The notes beneath the pieces are model-generated. The model ran no database searches. It saw only the letters and a program-made list of their open reading frames with translations, and was not told where the DNA came from. DNA of 64,000 nucleotides from contig NZ_UAQZ01000003.1 of the NCBI RefSeq assembly GCF_900446215.1, positions 310,001 to 374,000 on the forward strand, in the 5' to 3' direction. This DNA is from Burkholderia cenocepacia. Its GTDB lineage: Bacteria; Pseudomonadota; Gammaproteobacteria; Burkholderiales; Burkholderiaceae. Made by a program: the position numbers and the translations under genes. Each line of letters begins with the position of its first letter. Position 1 is the first letter of the stretch. This document shows, in pieces, positions 39,858 to 50,433 of this stretch.

Positions 39858-41990
39858 TTAATGAGCGGTGCCGGCGTCCGCCGCTTTCGCGGGGGCCGTC
39901 GCACGATGGTTGTCGTCCCGCGGCGTGGCGACGACCGGCTGCGCGTCGCTGGCCGCCGACGGCACGACCGGCTGCGGCAGTGCGGTGAAGCCGGCCGCGA
40001 TCGTGGCCGGCTTGGATGTGTCGCCGACCACCGGCGCGCTCACCGGCTCAGTGGCCGACGCCGCGGCGGCCACGGCCGCGGCTTCGTTCTTCGGGTTCTG
40101 GCGCTCGACCAGGTAGTAGTCGAGCACGCGACGCGCGATCGGGCCGGCGGCCTGGGCGCCCCAGCCGCCGTTTTCGACGACCAGCGCGACGGCGATCTGC
40201 GGATGGTCGACCGGCGCATACGCGATGAACAGCGCGTGGTCGCGCAGGTGTTCGGCGAGCAGGTGGCCCTTGTAGTTCGAGCCCTGCAGCGAGAACACCT
40301 GGGCGGTACCGGTTTTGCCGGCGGCGAGGTACGGCGCGCCGCGGAACACCTTGTACGCGGTGCCGGACGGGTTCTCGATCACGTTCTCCATCCCGCGCTT
40401 CACGACGTCGATGTCGGCCTGCTTGAGCGGGATCACCTCGCTTTCCTTCGGCACGGTCAGGTGGCGCGCGCGAGAGATCGGATCCTCGACTTCCTTCACG
40501 AGGTGAGGCTTCATCACGACGCCGTTGTTCGCGAGCGTCGCGGTTGCGTGCGCGAGCTGCAGGATCGTGAACGAGTTGTAGCCCTGGCCGATTCCGAGGC
40601 TGATCGTCTCGCCGTCGAACCACTTCTGCTGCGCCGCCTTCTTGAACGCCTTCTTCTTCCAGTCGGTCGACGGCAGGATCCCGCGCGCCTCGCCCTGGAT
40701 GTCGATCCCGGTGATCTGGCCGAAGCCGAACGGCTTCATGAAGTTCGCGATCGCGTTCACGCCGAGGTCGCGCGCGAGCATGTAGAAGTAGGTGTCGTTC
40801 GACACCATGATCGCCTTGTTCATGTCGACCCAGCCCTGGCCCGAGCGCACGTCGTTGCGGAACGTGTGACCGCCGAACGTGAAGTAGCCCGGGTCCTGGA
40901 AGCCCCAGCCCGGCGTGCGCTTGCCGAGCGTCAGGCCCGCGAGCGCCATGAACGGCTTGTAGGTCGAGCCGGGCGGGTAGGTGCCGTGCAGCGGGCGGTT
41001 CAGGAGCGGCTTGTCGGGCGAGTTGTTCAGCTCGTCCCAGGTCTGCTGGTCGATGCCGTCGACGAACGAGTTCGGGTCGAAGCTCGGCGACGACACGAAC
41101 GCGAGCACGTCGCCCGTCTTCGGCTCGATCGCGACGAGCGCACCGCGCTTGCCGGCGAACGCCTGCTCGGCGACCTGCTGCAGCCCGATGTCGAGCGACA
41201 GCACGAGGTTGTTGCCGGGCGTCGCCTGCGTGCGCGACAGCGTGCGCACCGGCCGGCCGCCGGCCGTCACCTCGACTTCCTCGAAGCCGGTCAGCCCGTG
41301 CAGCTCGGTTTCGTAGCTCTGCTCGACGCCGATCTTGCCGATGTAGTCGGTGCCCTTGTAGTTGTTCGCGTCGCGGCGCGGGTCGTAGTGCTCCTGGTCG
41401 CTGTCGTTGTCGTCGCTCATCGCGTCGATGCGATCCTGGTCGCGCTTCGAGATCCGGCCGATATAGCCGATCACGTGCGCGGCCGTCATGCCGAGCGGGT
41501 ACTGGCGGAACAGCCGCGCGCGCACGTCGACGCCGGGGAAGCGGAAACGCTGCGCGGTGAAGCGCGCGACTTCGGCATCGGTGAGCCGCGTGCGGATCGG
41601 CAGGCTCTCGAAGTTCTTCGAGTCTTCCTGCAGCTTCTTGAAGCGGCGGCGGTCGCGCGCGTCGATCGGGATGATCTCGGACAGCTTGTCGATCGTGTTG
41701 TCGAGCGTGTCGTCGAGCTTCGACGGCGTGATCTCGAGCGTGTACGCCGAGTAGTTCTTCGCGAGGACCACGCCGTTGCGGTCGGTGATGATCCCGCGGT
41801 TCGGCACGATCGGCGCGACCGAGATGCGGTTTTCCTCGGCCTGCAGCGCGTATTTGCCGTGCTGCATCAGCTGCAGATAGAAGAAGCGGCTCGCGAGCAG
41901 CCCGAAGCAGACGAACACGAACACGCCCGCCGCCGCGACGCGCAGGCGGAACTTCGAGAGCTGCTGTTGGGTGTCGTTGAATTCGGTCAT
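39858..41990 (-). CDS. mrdA: Penicillin-binding protein 2
   Basis: The elongation transpeptidase. The 710-residue protein has a membrane anchor at about residues 15-40, the pedestal domain with SVAPIVPNRGIITDRNGVVL, and the transpeptidase domain with STYK (Ser342), the SxN-type motif in VSNDTYFYML and KTG in AAGKTGTAQVF. It is about 75 residues longer than E. coli PBP2; the extra part is an Ala/Pro/Val-rich tail from about residue 630 to the end, on the periplasmic side. It lies between mreD and rodA on the same transcript. Confidence 0.96.
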   Translation of the reverse strand: MTEFNDTQQQLSKFRLRVAAAGVFVFVCFGLLASRFFYLQLMQHGKYALQAEENRISVAPIVPNRGIITDRNGVVLAKNYSAYTLEITPSKLDDTLDNTIDKLSEIIPIDARDRRRFKKLQEDSKNFESLPIRTRLTDAEVARFTAQRFRFPGVDVRARLFRQYPLGMTAAHVIGYIGRISKRDQDRIDAMSDDNDSDQEHYDPRRDANNYKGTDYIGKIGVEQSYETELHGLTGFEEVEVTAGGRPVRTLSRTQATPGNNLVLSLDIGLQQVAEQAFAGKRGALVAIEPKTGDVLAFVSSPSFDPNSFVDGIDQQTWDELNNSPDKPLLNRPLHGTYPPGSTYKPFMALAGLTLGKRTPGWGFQDPGYFTFGGHTFRNDVRSGQGWVDMNKAIMVSNDTYFYMLARDLGVNAIANFMKPFGFGQITGIDIQGEARGILPSTDWKKKAFKKAAQQKWFDGETISLGIGQGYNSFTILQLAHATATLANNGVVMKPHLVKEVEDPISRARHLTVPKESEVIPLKQADIDVVKRGMENVIENPSGTAYKVFRGAPYLAAGKTGTAQVFSLQGSNYKGHLLAEHLRDHALFIAYAPVDHPQIAVALVVENGGWGAQAAGPIARRVLDYYLVERQNPKNEAAAVAAAASATEPVSAPVVGDTSKPATIAAGFTALPQPVVPSAASDAQPVVATPRDDNHRATAPAKAADAGTAH

Positions 41991-42091
41991 TTAAGGGCAA
42001 TCTGGCCCGCGCGCGGACGCGGGCGAGGTGCCGCCCCGGAGCGCGGCGCGCGGCGGGCGTGGGGGCGGCGGGTATTCAAGGTCGGTCCGGC

Positions 42092-42604
42092 TCAGATCGG
42101 GCGCGTATCGTCCGGGTCGACCGGGCGGCGTTGCGGCATCAGCAGCAGGTGGCTCGCGATCGGCCACAGCGCGGCTTCGACGAAACCGTCGACGAGGTAG
42201 CGCCAGCCGGGGAACGCGGCGCCCATCAGCAGGCGGATCACGAACGGCACGAGCTGCGCGACGACGAGCAGCGGTGTGACGTACAGCACCTGCACGCCGA
42301 TCGGCATCCACAGCACGCGGCGGTGGATCGTGATCGCGCCGTACGACAGCAGCGTATAGGCGAGCGCATGCTCGCCGAGCAGCCCCGCGTCGTGCACGTC
42401 CATCAGGATGCCGAGCGCGAACGCGACGCCCATCCCGACCTTGCGTGGCTGGTGGATGTTCCAGAACAGCAGCACGAGCGCGACGAAGTCGGGCACGCCG
42501 GGCAGGCGGCCCCACGGCATCAGGTTCAGCAGGAACGCGGCGGCGAGGCTGAAGACGATGAAGTACGGATTGACCGGCTGCAGGATGTATTGCGGGCGGT
42601 TCAT
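42092..42604 (-). CDS. mreD: Rod-shape protein MreD
   Basis: A 170-residue membrane protein with about five or six helices (for example YFIVFSLAAAFLLNLMPWG and DFVALVLLFWNIHQP). It belongs to the elongasome with MreC and links MreB filaments to wall synthesis. The start codon overlaps the mreC stop as ATGA. A conserved VGMGVAFALGILMDVHDAGL stretch identifies the family. Confidence 0.94.
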   Translation of the reverse strand: MNRPQYILQPVNPYFIVFSLAAAFLLNLMPWGRLPGVPDFVALVLLFWNIHQPRKVGMGVAFALGILMDVHDAGLLGEHALAYTLLSYGAITIHRRVLWMPIGVQVLYVTPLLVVAQLVPFVIRLLMGAAFPGWRYLVDGFVEAALWPIASHLLLMPQRRPVDPDDTRPI

Positions 42605-43665
42605 CGCTGGGCTCCTGATTGCCCGGCAGCGGGCTTCGCGGGCGCGACGGCGGGCTTGGCCGGCGCGGCAGGGGCCGGCGCCGGGTTCGCACCGGCGGGC
42701 GGGGCCGCGGCGGCCGGCTTCGCGTTCGCGTCGGCCTTGTCGGCTTTCTCGGCCTTCGCGGCGGCCTTGCCCTTCTTGCCCTTCGCGTTCTTCTCGGCCG
42801 CGGGATCGGGCTCGGCCGGGCGCGGCGGGATGTCGTTCCGGTAATGCAGCACGAGCATCTGGCGCGCGCCGCGCACGGCCGCGACCGGCGCGCAGGTCAC
42901 GCGGGCGAACGCGGTATCGGCGAGCTTGTCGACGCGCACGACCTTCGCGACCGGCAGGCCGGGCGGATAGACGCCGTCGAGGCCGCTCGTGACGAGTTCG
43001 TCGCCGGCGACGAGATCCGCGCTCGTCGGCACGAAGCGCAGGTCGAGCGAATCGCCCTTCGGCGTGCCATAGATCACGCTGCGCAGGCCGGTGCGCAGCA
43101 CCTGCACGGGAATCGCGAGATCGCGGTCGGTGACCAGCGTGATTTCGGATTGCAGCGGGAACACGCGCGTGACCTGCCCGATCACGCCGTCCTCGCTGAC
43201 GACGGGCGAGCCGTCCTGGATGCCTTGCTGCGAGCCTTGTCCGACCACGATCTTCTGCGTGAACGGATCGCTCGTGTCGTACTGGATCTCGACCGGCGTC
43301 GATTGCGTCGCGATGTGCTGGCGCAGTTCGAGCACCGCGCGCAGGTGCGCGTTTTCCTGCGTGAGCACGGCGGCCTGGTTGGCCTGCGTGGACAGTTGCA
43401 GGTTGCGTTTGCGCAGATCGTCGTTCTCGTGGCGCAGCGTCGCGCCGGTGACGGCGAGGTCGGCCGCGCCCATGAACAGGTCGCGCGGCACGAGCGCCGC
43501 GCGTTGCAGCGGGTAGAGCACTGTGCCGAGCACGCCGCGCGCGATTTCGAGCGTGCTGAAGCGCGCGTCCGACACGAGGAGCGCGATGGCGAGGGCGACG
43601 AAGAAGATGAGCCGCGCGAGCGCGGGCGGACCTTGCTTGAAGAGGGGCGGCGGACTGTATTCCAT
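42601..43665 (-). CDS. mreC: Rod-shape protein MreC
   Basis: A 354-residue bitopic protein. It has one membrane helix near residues 15-35, a coiled-coil (about 60-105, with LRHENDDLRKRNLQLSTQAN) and the double beta-barrel MreC domain (about 115-270, with FTQKIVVGQGSQQGIQDGSP and VVRVDKLADTAFARVTC). The last ~80 residues form a Lys/Ala then Pro/Ala-rich tail of low complexity that is absent from enteric MreC. It activates PBP2 and RodA. It follows mreB after a 138-base gap. Confidence 0.95.
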   Translation of the reverse strand: MEYSPPPLFKQGPPALARLIFFVALAIALLVSDARFSTLEIARGVLGTVLYPLQRAALVPRDLFMGAADLAVTGATLRHENDDLRKRNLQLSTQANQAAVLTQENAHLRAVLELRQHIATQSTPVEIQYDTSDPFTQKIVVGQGSQQGIQDGSPVVSEDGVIGQVTRVFPLQSEITLVTDRDLAIPVQVLRTGLRSVIYGTPKGDSLDLRFVPTSADLVAGDELVTSGLDGVYPPGLPVAKVVRVDKLADTAFARVTCAPVAAVRGARQMLVLHYRNDIPPRPAEPDPAAEKNAKGKKGKAAAKAEKADKADANAKPAAAAPPAGANPAPAPAAPAKPAVAPAKPAAGQSGAQR

Positions 43666-43803
43666 GGTCGGCGCCGGGCGCGTGTGATCGGTTAAATAAT
43701 GCTCAGACGCGCAAACGGCGCGGCGGTTCGTTCTGAACGAGCGATCCGGCCACGCCGCGGGTGCGTCATATCAAACGGGACTGCCTAGGCGATCACTGGG
43801 CGA

Positions 43804-44847
<1,044 letters not shown>

Positions 44848-45214
44848 TCAGAATCCTGTTTCGCTCTGGGCCGGCCCTGCATAGCGAGCGCTGAGGGCGG
44901 CAGCGGAAAAAATAACAGCCTCGGGAAGCGTGGCGGAAGCGGCCGCCGCGGCGCACGAAGCTGCGAGTGATGTCTACCGGGGATCGCACGAAGCACGCAC
45001 GGCTTGCCGAAGTGGGGCGAAACGGTGCGGGAAAAGGCTGCCGGGTTTGGGTCGAACGCGTAATGATACCTTATAATTTCACGGTATTTGAATCGAAACG
45101 GGCGGTATTTTTGCCGCTTCGGCCCCGATTTTTGAGGGTGGGATCGCACCCTCCAACCCCCCGCCGCAGTGCTGCTTTCGATGCACTGCGCAGCCTTGTT
45201 TTTCCGGTGATCGC
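44848..45214. promoter_or_regulatory. Divergent control region between mreB and gatC
   Basis: A gene-free 367-base region. The AT-rich core holds TATAAT at 45072-45077 pointing to gatC, with TTGGGT 19 bases upstream. On the - strand TATAAG or TATCAT in the same core, with TTCGAT or TTCAAA upstream, points to mreB. CGGTATTT occurs twice in the same orientation (45082-45089 and 45103-45110), 21 bp apart or two helical turns. The mreB leader would be over 200 bases. Confidence 0.55.
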
Positions 45215-45514
45215 ATGGCCCTGACCCTGACCGATGTGAAACGCATCGCGCACCTGGCGCGACTCGAAATGGCCGACGCCGACGCCGAGCACATGCTCGG
45301 CCAGCTCAATGAATTCTTCGGCCTCGTCGAGCAGATGCAGGCGGTCGACACCGCCGGCATCGCGCCGCTCGCCCACCCGATCGAACAGATCCAGGAAGTC
45401 GCGCAGCGCCTGCGCGACGACGCCGTGACGGAAGTCGTCGATCGCGACGACAACCAGCGTCCGGCGCCGGCCGTCCAGGACGGCCTCTATCTCGTGCCGA
45501 AGGTGATCGAGTAA
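45215..45514 (+). CDS. gatC: Asp/Glu-tRNA amidotransferase subunit C
   Basis: A 99-residue subunit that wraps around GatA and holds the GatCAB complex together. It shows the family opening [20 protein letters not shown] and the later [20 protein letters not shown] stretch; the C terminus [11 protein letters not shown] is typical. First gene of gatC-gatA-gatB. Confidence 0.96.
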   Translation: MALTLTDVKRIAHLARLEMADADAEHMLGQLNEFFGLVEQMQAVDTAGIAPLAHPIEQIQEVAQRLRDDAVTEVVDRDDNQRPAPAVQDGLYLVPKVIE

Positions 45515-45583
45515 GCATTCGATGACAAGCGCGCCGGCCGTCCAGCGCCGCGCGCGACCCAGAATTCCCAGGAAAACCACTCA

Positions 45584-47074
45584 ATGCACGCAAAAAGCCT
45601 GACCGAACTGCGCGCCGCGCTCGCCGCCAAGGAATGCTCGGCCGTCGAGCTCGCGCAGCACTACCTGAAACGGATCGACGCCGCGCGCGACCTGAACGCG
45701 TTCGTCCACGTCGACGCCGACCTCACCCTCGCGCAGGCGAAAGCCGCCGACGCCGAACTCGCGCGCGGCGCGGGCGGCGCGCTGACCGGCCTGCCGATCG
45801 CGCACAAGGACGTGTTCGTCACGCGCGGCTGGCGCTCGACCGCCGGCTCGAAGATGCTCGCGAATTACGAGAGCCCGTTCGACGCGACCGTCGTCGCCCG
45901 CCTGCAGGCGGCCGGCATGGTCACGCTCGGCAAGACCAACATGGACGAGTTCGCGATGGGCTCGTCGAACGAGAATTCCGCGTTCGGCGCGGTGAAGAAC
46001 CCGTGGGACACGAACGCGGTGCCGGGCGGCAGCTCGGGCGGCAGCTCGGCCGCCGTCGCCGCGCGCCTCGCGCCGGCCGCGACCGGCACCGACACCGGCG
46101 GCTCGATCCGCCAGCCCGCGTCGTTCGCGGGCGTGACGGGCATCAAGCCGACCTACGGCCGCGTGTCGCGCTACGGGATGATCGCGTTCGCGTCGTCGCT
46201 CGACCAGGGCGGCCCGATGGCGCAGAGCGCGTCCGACTGCGCGCTGCTGCTGAACGCGATGGCCGGCTTCGACGAGCGTGACTCGACGAGCCTCGAGCGC
46301 GACGACGAAGACTTCACGCGCCACCTCGGCCAGCCGTGGGCGGCCGGCAACGACGCGGGCAAGCCGCTCGCCGGCCTGCGCATCGGCTTGCCGAACGAGT
46401 ATTTCGGCGCCGGCCTCGCCGACGACGTGCGCGCGACGATCGACGCGGCGCTCAAGCAATACGAAGCGCTCGGCGCGACGCTCGTGCCGGTGTCGCTGCC
46501 GAAGACGGAGCTGTCGATCCCCGTGTACTACGTGATCGCGCCGGCGGAAGCGTCGTCGAACCTGTCGCGCTTCGACGGCGTGCGTTTCGGCCACCGCGCC
46601 GCGCAGTACGGCGACCTGCTCGACATGTACAAGAAGTCGCGCGCCGAAGGCTTCGGGCCTGAAGTGAAGCGCCGGATCCTGGTCGGCACGTATGTGCTGT
46701 CGCACGGCTACTACGACGCGTACTACCTGCAGGCGCAGAAGATCCGCCGCATCATCGCGAACGATTTCCAGGAAGCGTTCAAGTCCTGCGACGTGATCAT
46801 GGGCCCGGCGTCGCCGACGGTCGCATGGGATCTCGGCGCGAAGGGCGACGATCCGGTGCAGATGTATCTCGCGGATATCTACACGCTGTCGGTGAGCCTC
46901 GCCGGTCTGCCCGGCATGAGCGTGCCGTGCGGCTTCGGCGCGGGCGCGAACGCGCAGCGCCCGGTCGGCCTGCAGATCATCGGCAACTATTTCAACGAAG
47001 CCCGGATGCTGCAGGTCGCCGACGCGTTCCAGCGCGCGACCGACTGGCACAAGCAAGTTCCGGCAGGGGTGTAA
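45584..47074 (+). CDS. gatA: Asp/Glu-tRNA amidotransferase subunit A
   Basis: The glutaminase subunit, an amidase-signature enzyme of 496 residues. It releases ammonia from glutamine for conversion of Glu-tRNA(Gln) or Asp-tRNA(Asn). The Ser-cisSer-Lys triad is complete: Lys75 in PIAHKD, Ser150 in [11 protein letters not shown] and Ser174 in [13 protein letters not shown], with the same spacing as in characterised GatA. It is followed four bases later by gatB. Confidence 0.97.
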
Positions 47075-47078
47075 GCAC

Positions 47079-48554
47079 ATGGCTACTCAGTGGGAAGTCG
47101 TTATCGGTCTCGAGACGCACGCGCAACTGTCGACCGTCTCGAAGATTTTCTCGGGCGCATCGACGCAGTTCGGCGCCGAGCCGAACACGCAGGCGTGCCC
47201 GGTCGACCTGGCGCTGCCGGGCGTGCTGCCGGTGCTGAACCGCGGCGCGGTCGAGCGGGCGATCCGCTTCGGTCTCGCGATCGGCTCGACCATCGCGCCG
47301 CGCAGCATCTTCGCGCGCAAGAATTATTTCTACCCCGATCTGCCGAAGGGCTATCAGATCAGCCAGTACGAGATTCCGGTCGTGCAGGGCGGCCAGATCA
47401 CGATCCAGGTGCCGGCCAACGAAAAGGCCGGCAAGGCTGCGTACGAGAAAACGGTCAACCTGACCCGCGCGCACCTCGAGGAAGATGCGGGCAAGTCGCT
47501 GCATGAAGACTTCGCCGGGATGACCGGGATCGACCTGAACCGCGCGGGCACGCCGCTGCTCGAGATCGTCACCGAGCCGGAAATGCGCAGCGCGGCCGAG
47601 GCCGTCGCGTACGCGAAGGCACTGCACGGGCTCGTCGTGTGGCTCGGCATCTGCGACGGCAACATGCAGGAAGGCTCGTTCCGCTGCGACGCGAACGTGT
47701 CGGTGCGCCCGGTCGGCCAGGAGAAGTTCGGCACGCGCGCGGAAATCAAGAACCTGAACTCGTTCCGGTTCCTCGAGGAAGCGATCAATTACGAAGTGCG
47801 TCGGCAGATCGAGCTGATCGAGGACGGCGGCGAAGTCGTGCAGGAAACGCGCCTCTACGATCCGGACAAGCGCGAGACGCGTTCGATGCGCAGCAAGGAA
47901 GACGCGCACGATTACCGCTACTTCCCCGATCCCGACCTGATGCCGCTCGTGATCGGCCAGGACTGGATCGAGCGCGTGCAGTCCGGCATGCCGGAACTGC
48001 CGGCCGCGATGCAGCAGCGCTTCGTCGACGAGTACGGCGTGTCCGCGTACGACGCGGGCGTGCTGACGTCGAGCAAGGCGATGGCCGCGTACTTCGAGGC
48101 GGTGGTCGCGAAGGCCGGCGCGGCGAATGCGAAGATCGCCGCGAACTGGCTGATGGGCGACGTGTCGTCGCAACTGAACCGCGACGGCATCGAGATCGAC
48201 GCGATTCCCGTCTCGGCCGCGCAGCTCGCGCTGCTGCTGCAGCGCATCGCCGACGGCACGATCTCGAACAAGATCGCGAAGGAAATCTTCGCGACGATCT
48301 GGGACGAGAAGGCGACCGACGAAGGTGCGGCCGACCGCATCATCGACGCGAAGGGCCTGAAGCAGATCTCCGACACCGGCGCGCTGGAAGCGATCATCGA
48401 CGAAGTGCTCGCGGCGAACGCGAAGTCGGTCGAGGAATTCCGCGCGGGCAAGGAAAAGGCGTTCAACGCGCTGATCGGCCAGGCGATGAAGGCGACCAAG
48501 GGCAAGGCCAATCCGCAGCAGGTCAACGAGCTGCTGAAGAAGAAGCTCGGCTGA
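47079..48554 (+). CDS. gatB: Asp/Glu-tRNA amidotransferase subunit B
   Basis: The kinase/transamidase subunit of 491 residues that activates the misacylated tRNA and receives ammonia from GatA. The opening [13 protein letters not shown] carries metal-site residues, followed by [23 protein letters not shown] and [11 protein letters not shown]. The C-terminal YqeY-like helical tail (about residues 345-491) contacts tRNA. Its AGGGGTG ribosome site overlaps the gatA stop. Confidence 0.97.
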   Translation: MATQWEVVIGLETHAQLSTVSKIFSGASTQFGAEPNTQACPVDLALPGVLPVLNRGAVERAIRFGLAIGSTIAPRSIFARKNYFYPDLPKGYQISQYEIPVVQGGQITIQVPANEKAGKAAYEKTVNLTRAHLEEDAGKSLHEDFAGMTGIDLNRAGTPLLEIVTEPEMRSAAEAVAYAKALHGLVVWLGICDGNMQEGSFRCDANVSVRPVGQEKFGTRAEIKNLNSFRFLEEAINYEVRRQIELIEDGGEVVQETRLYDPDKRETRSMRSKEDAHDYRYFPDPDLMPLVIGQDWIERVQSGMPELPAAMQQRFVDEYGVSAYDAGVLTSSKAMAAYFEAVVAKAGAANAKIAANWLMGDVSSQLNRDGIEIDAIPVSAAQLALLLQRIADGTISNKIAKEIFATIWDEKATDEGAADRIIDAKGLKQISDTGALEAIIDEVLAANAKSVEEFRAGKEKAFNALIGQAMKATKGKANPQQVNELLKKKLG

Positions 48555-48583
48555 GCATGCGCGCGCGCCTGAACCGCGCTTGA

Positions 48584-48621
48584 CGACGGGCCGCTCCCGA
48601 CCAGTTCGGGGCGGCCCGTCG
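48584..48621 (+). terminator. Terminator after gatB
   Basis: A 16-bp stem with one bulged T (48584-48600 with 48606-48621) and a CCAGT loop, 29 bases after the gatB stop, followed by only a weak T stretch. Confidence 0.7.
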
Positions 48622-48672
48622 CGTTTGGTGGATGCGTTATCGTATGCATCGCACCGTCCAACGGAGGAACGA

Positions 48673-49512
48673 ATGGCGAAACAACCGTCGCTCGACGATT
48701 TCCGCGTGCCGTACAGCACGCGCGAGAAGGAAGCCGCCGCATTCAAGCTCGACGCGTTCGACCCGGCCGCGAAGCCGTTTTCGTCCGGCTCGAAGGAGGC
48801 CGACCGTGAACGGCTGTCGGTCGTGTCGACCGAGCTCGACGTGCAGCAGGAGCGCCTGCACACGCAGCAGAAGAAGCGCGTGCTGCTCGTGCTGCAGGGG
48901 ATGGATACGAGCGGCAAGGACGGCACCGTGCGCGCGGTGTTTCGCGAGGTCGATCCGCTCGGCCTGCGCATCGTGCCGTTCAAGGCGCCGACGCCGATCG
49001 AGGCCGCGCACGACTTCCTGTGGCGCGTGCATGCGCAGGTGCCGGCGGCCGGCGAGCTCGCGATCTTCAACCGCAGCCACTACGAAGACGTGCTGGTGCC
49101 GCGCGTGCTCGGCGCGATCGGCGACAAGGAGTGCGAGCGCCGCTACCGGCAGATCCGCGATTTCGAGACGATGCTGTTCGAGAACGGCACGACGATCATC
49201 AAGTGCTTCCTGCACATCTCGAAGGACGAGCAGCGCGCGCGGTTGCAGGCGCGCATCGACGATCCGACCAAGCACTGGAAATTCGACATCGCCGATCTCG
49301 ACGCGCGCAAGCACTGGGACGCCTACCAGTCCGCGTACCGCGACGCGCTCGCCGCGACGTCGGCCGAGCATGCGCCGTGGTACGTGATCCCGGCGAATTC
49401 GAAGACGCACCGCAACGTGATGATCGCCGAGCTGCTGCTGCGCACGATGACCGACATGAAGCTGGAATTCCCGCCGCCGAAGCCCGAGCTCGAAGGCGTG
49501 AAGATCCGTTAA
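48673..49512 (+). CDS. PPK2-family polyphosphate:nucleotide phosphotransferase
   Basis: A 279-residue kinase that uses polyphosphate to phosphorylate nucleoside mono- or diphosphates. Walker A is GMDTSGKDG (76-84). The lid stretch is GLRIVPFKAPTP and the Walker B/arginine stretch is LAIFNRSHYEDVLVPRV. It belongs to the one-domain PPK2-related group. Choice of nucleotide cannot be fixed from sequence. The ATG at 48673 has GGAGG upstream. The gene stands alone between gatCAB and xth. Confidence 0.9.
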   Translation: MAKQPSLDDFRVPYSTREKEAAAFKLDAFDPAAKPFSSGSKEADRERLSVVSTELDVQQERLHTQQKKRVLLVLQGMDTSGKDGTVRAVFREVDPLGLRIVPFKAPTPIEAAHDFLWRVHAQVPAAGELAIFNRSHYEDVLVPRVLGAIGDKECERRYRQIRDFETMLFENGTTIIKCFLHISKDEQRARLQARIDDPTKHWKFDIADLDARKHWDAYQSAYRDALAATSAEHAPWYVIPANSKTHRNVMIAELLLRTMTDMKLEFPPPKPELEGVKIR

Positions 49513-49552
49513 GCTGCCCCCTGTAAAAATATCGAACTGAACGGAACCCGAC

Positions 49553-50326
49553 ATGATGCGAGTGATCACCGCCAACCTGAATGGCATCCGCTCCGCCGCG
49601 AAGAAGGGCTTCTTCGACTGGCTCGGCGAACAGAACGCCGATTGCGTGTGCGTGCAGGAAATCAAGGTATCGGCCGACGACCTGCCGGCCGAATTCGTCG
49701 AGCCGCACGGCTTCAAGAGCTATTTCCACCACGCCGAGAAGAAGGGCTACAGCGGCGCGGGCGTGTACAGCCGCCGCGAGCCCGATGACGTGATCATCGG
49801 TTTCGGCAGCAGCGAATTCGATCCCGAGGGGCGTTACGTCGAGGCGCGCTACGGCAAGCTGTCGGTCGTGTCGGTGTACGTGCCGTCCGGCTCGAGCGGC
49901 GAGGAGCGCCAGCAGGCGAAGTACCGCTTCATGGCCGAATTCATGCCGCACCTCGCCGCGCTGAAGAAGAAGCGCGAGGTGATCCTGTGCGGCGACGTGA
50001 ACATCGTCCACAAGGAAATCGACATCAAGAACTGGAAGAGCAACCAGAAGAACTCGGGCTGCCTGCCGGAAGAGCGCGAGTGGCTCACGAAGCTGTTCGA
50101 CGACGTCGGCTACGTCGACGTCTTCCGCACGCTCGACCCGCGTCCCGAGCAGTACACGTGGTGGAGCAACCGCGGCCAGGCGTACGCGAAGAACGTCGGG
50201 TGGCGGATCGATTACCAGATCGCGACCCCGGGCGTGGCCGGGACCGCGAAAAGCGCGTCGATCTTCAAGGACATCAAGTTCAGCGACCATGCGCCGCTGA
50301 CGGTCGACTACGACTACCAGAAGTGA
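49553..50326 (+). CDS. xth: Exodeoxyribonuclease III
   Basis: A 257-residue AP endonuclease/3'-5' exonuclease of base excision repair. Family signatures are ITANLNGIRSAAKKG, the catalytic glutamate in CVCVQEIKVS, YSGAGVYSRR, the central GDVNIVHKEID with its Asp-Asn pair and the terminal SDHAPLTVDY. Two ATGs lie in tandem at 49553 and 49556; the first is given. A strong terminator follows. Confidence 0.95.
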   Translation: MMRVITANLNGIRSAAKKGFFDWLGEQNADCVCVQEIKVSADDLPAEFVEPHGFKSYFHHAEKKGYSGAGVYSRREPDDVIIGFGSSEFDPEGRYVEARYGKLSVVSVYVPSGSSGEERQQAKYRFMAEFMPHLAALKKKREVILCGDVNIVHKEIDIKNWKSNQKNSGCLPEEREWLTKLFDDVGYVDVFRTLDPRPEQYTWWSNRGQAYAKNVGWRIDYQIATPGVAGTAKSASIFKDIKFSDHAPLTVDYDYQK

Positions 50327-50384
50327 TGGCCGGCGCTGCGCGCGCGCGCAGCCGCCGGGCCATTCATCCCGGTCGCCGGATGCA

Positions 50385-50418
50385 AAACGGGCCGCCTGTT
50401 CCGACAGGCGGCCCGTTT
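50385..50418. terminator. Bidirectional terminator between xth and the alcohol dehydrogenase gene
   Basis: A perfect 15-bp stem (50385-50399 and 50404-50418) with a TCCG loop, AAA on one side and TTT on the other, between convergent genes. Confidence 0.85.
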
Positions 50419-50433
50419 CGCTTGGGGCGGCGC

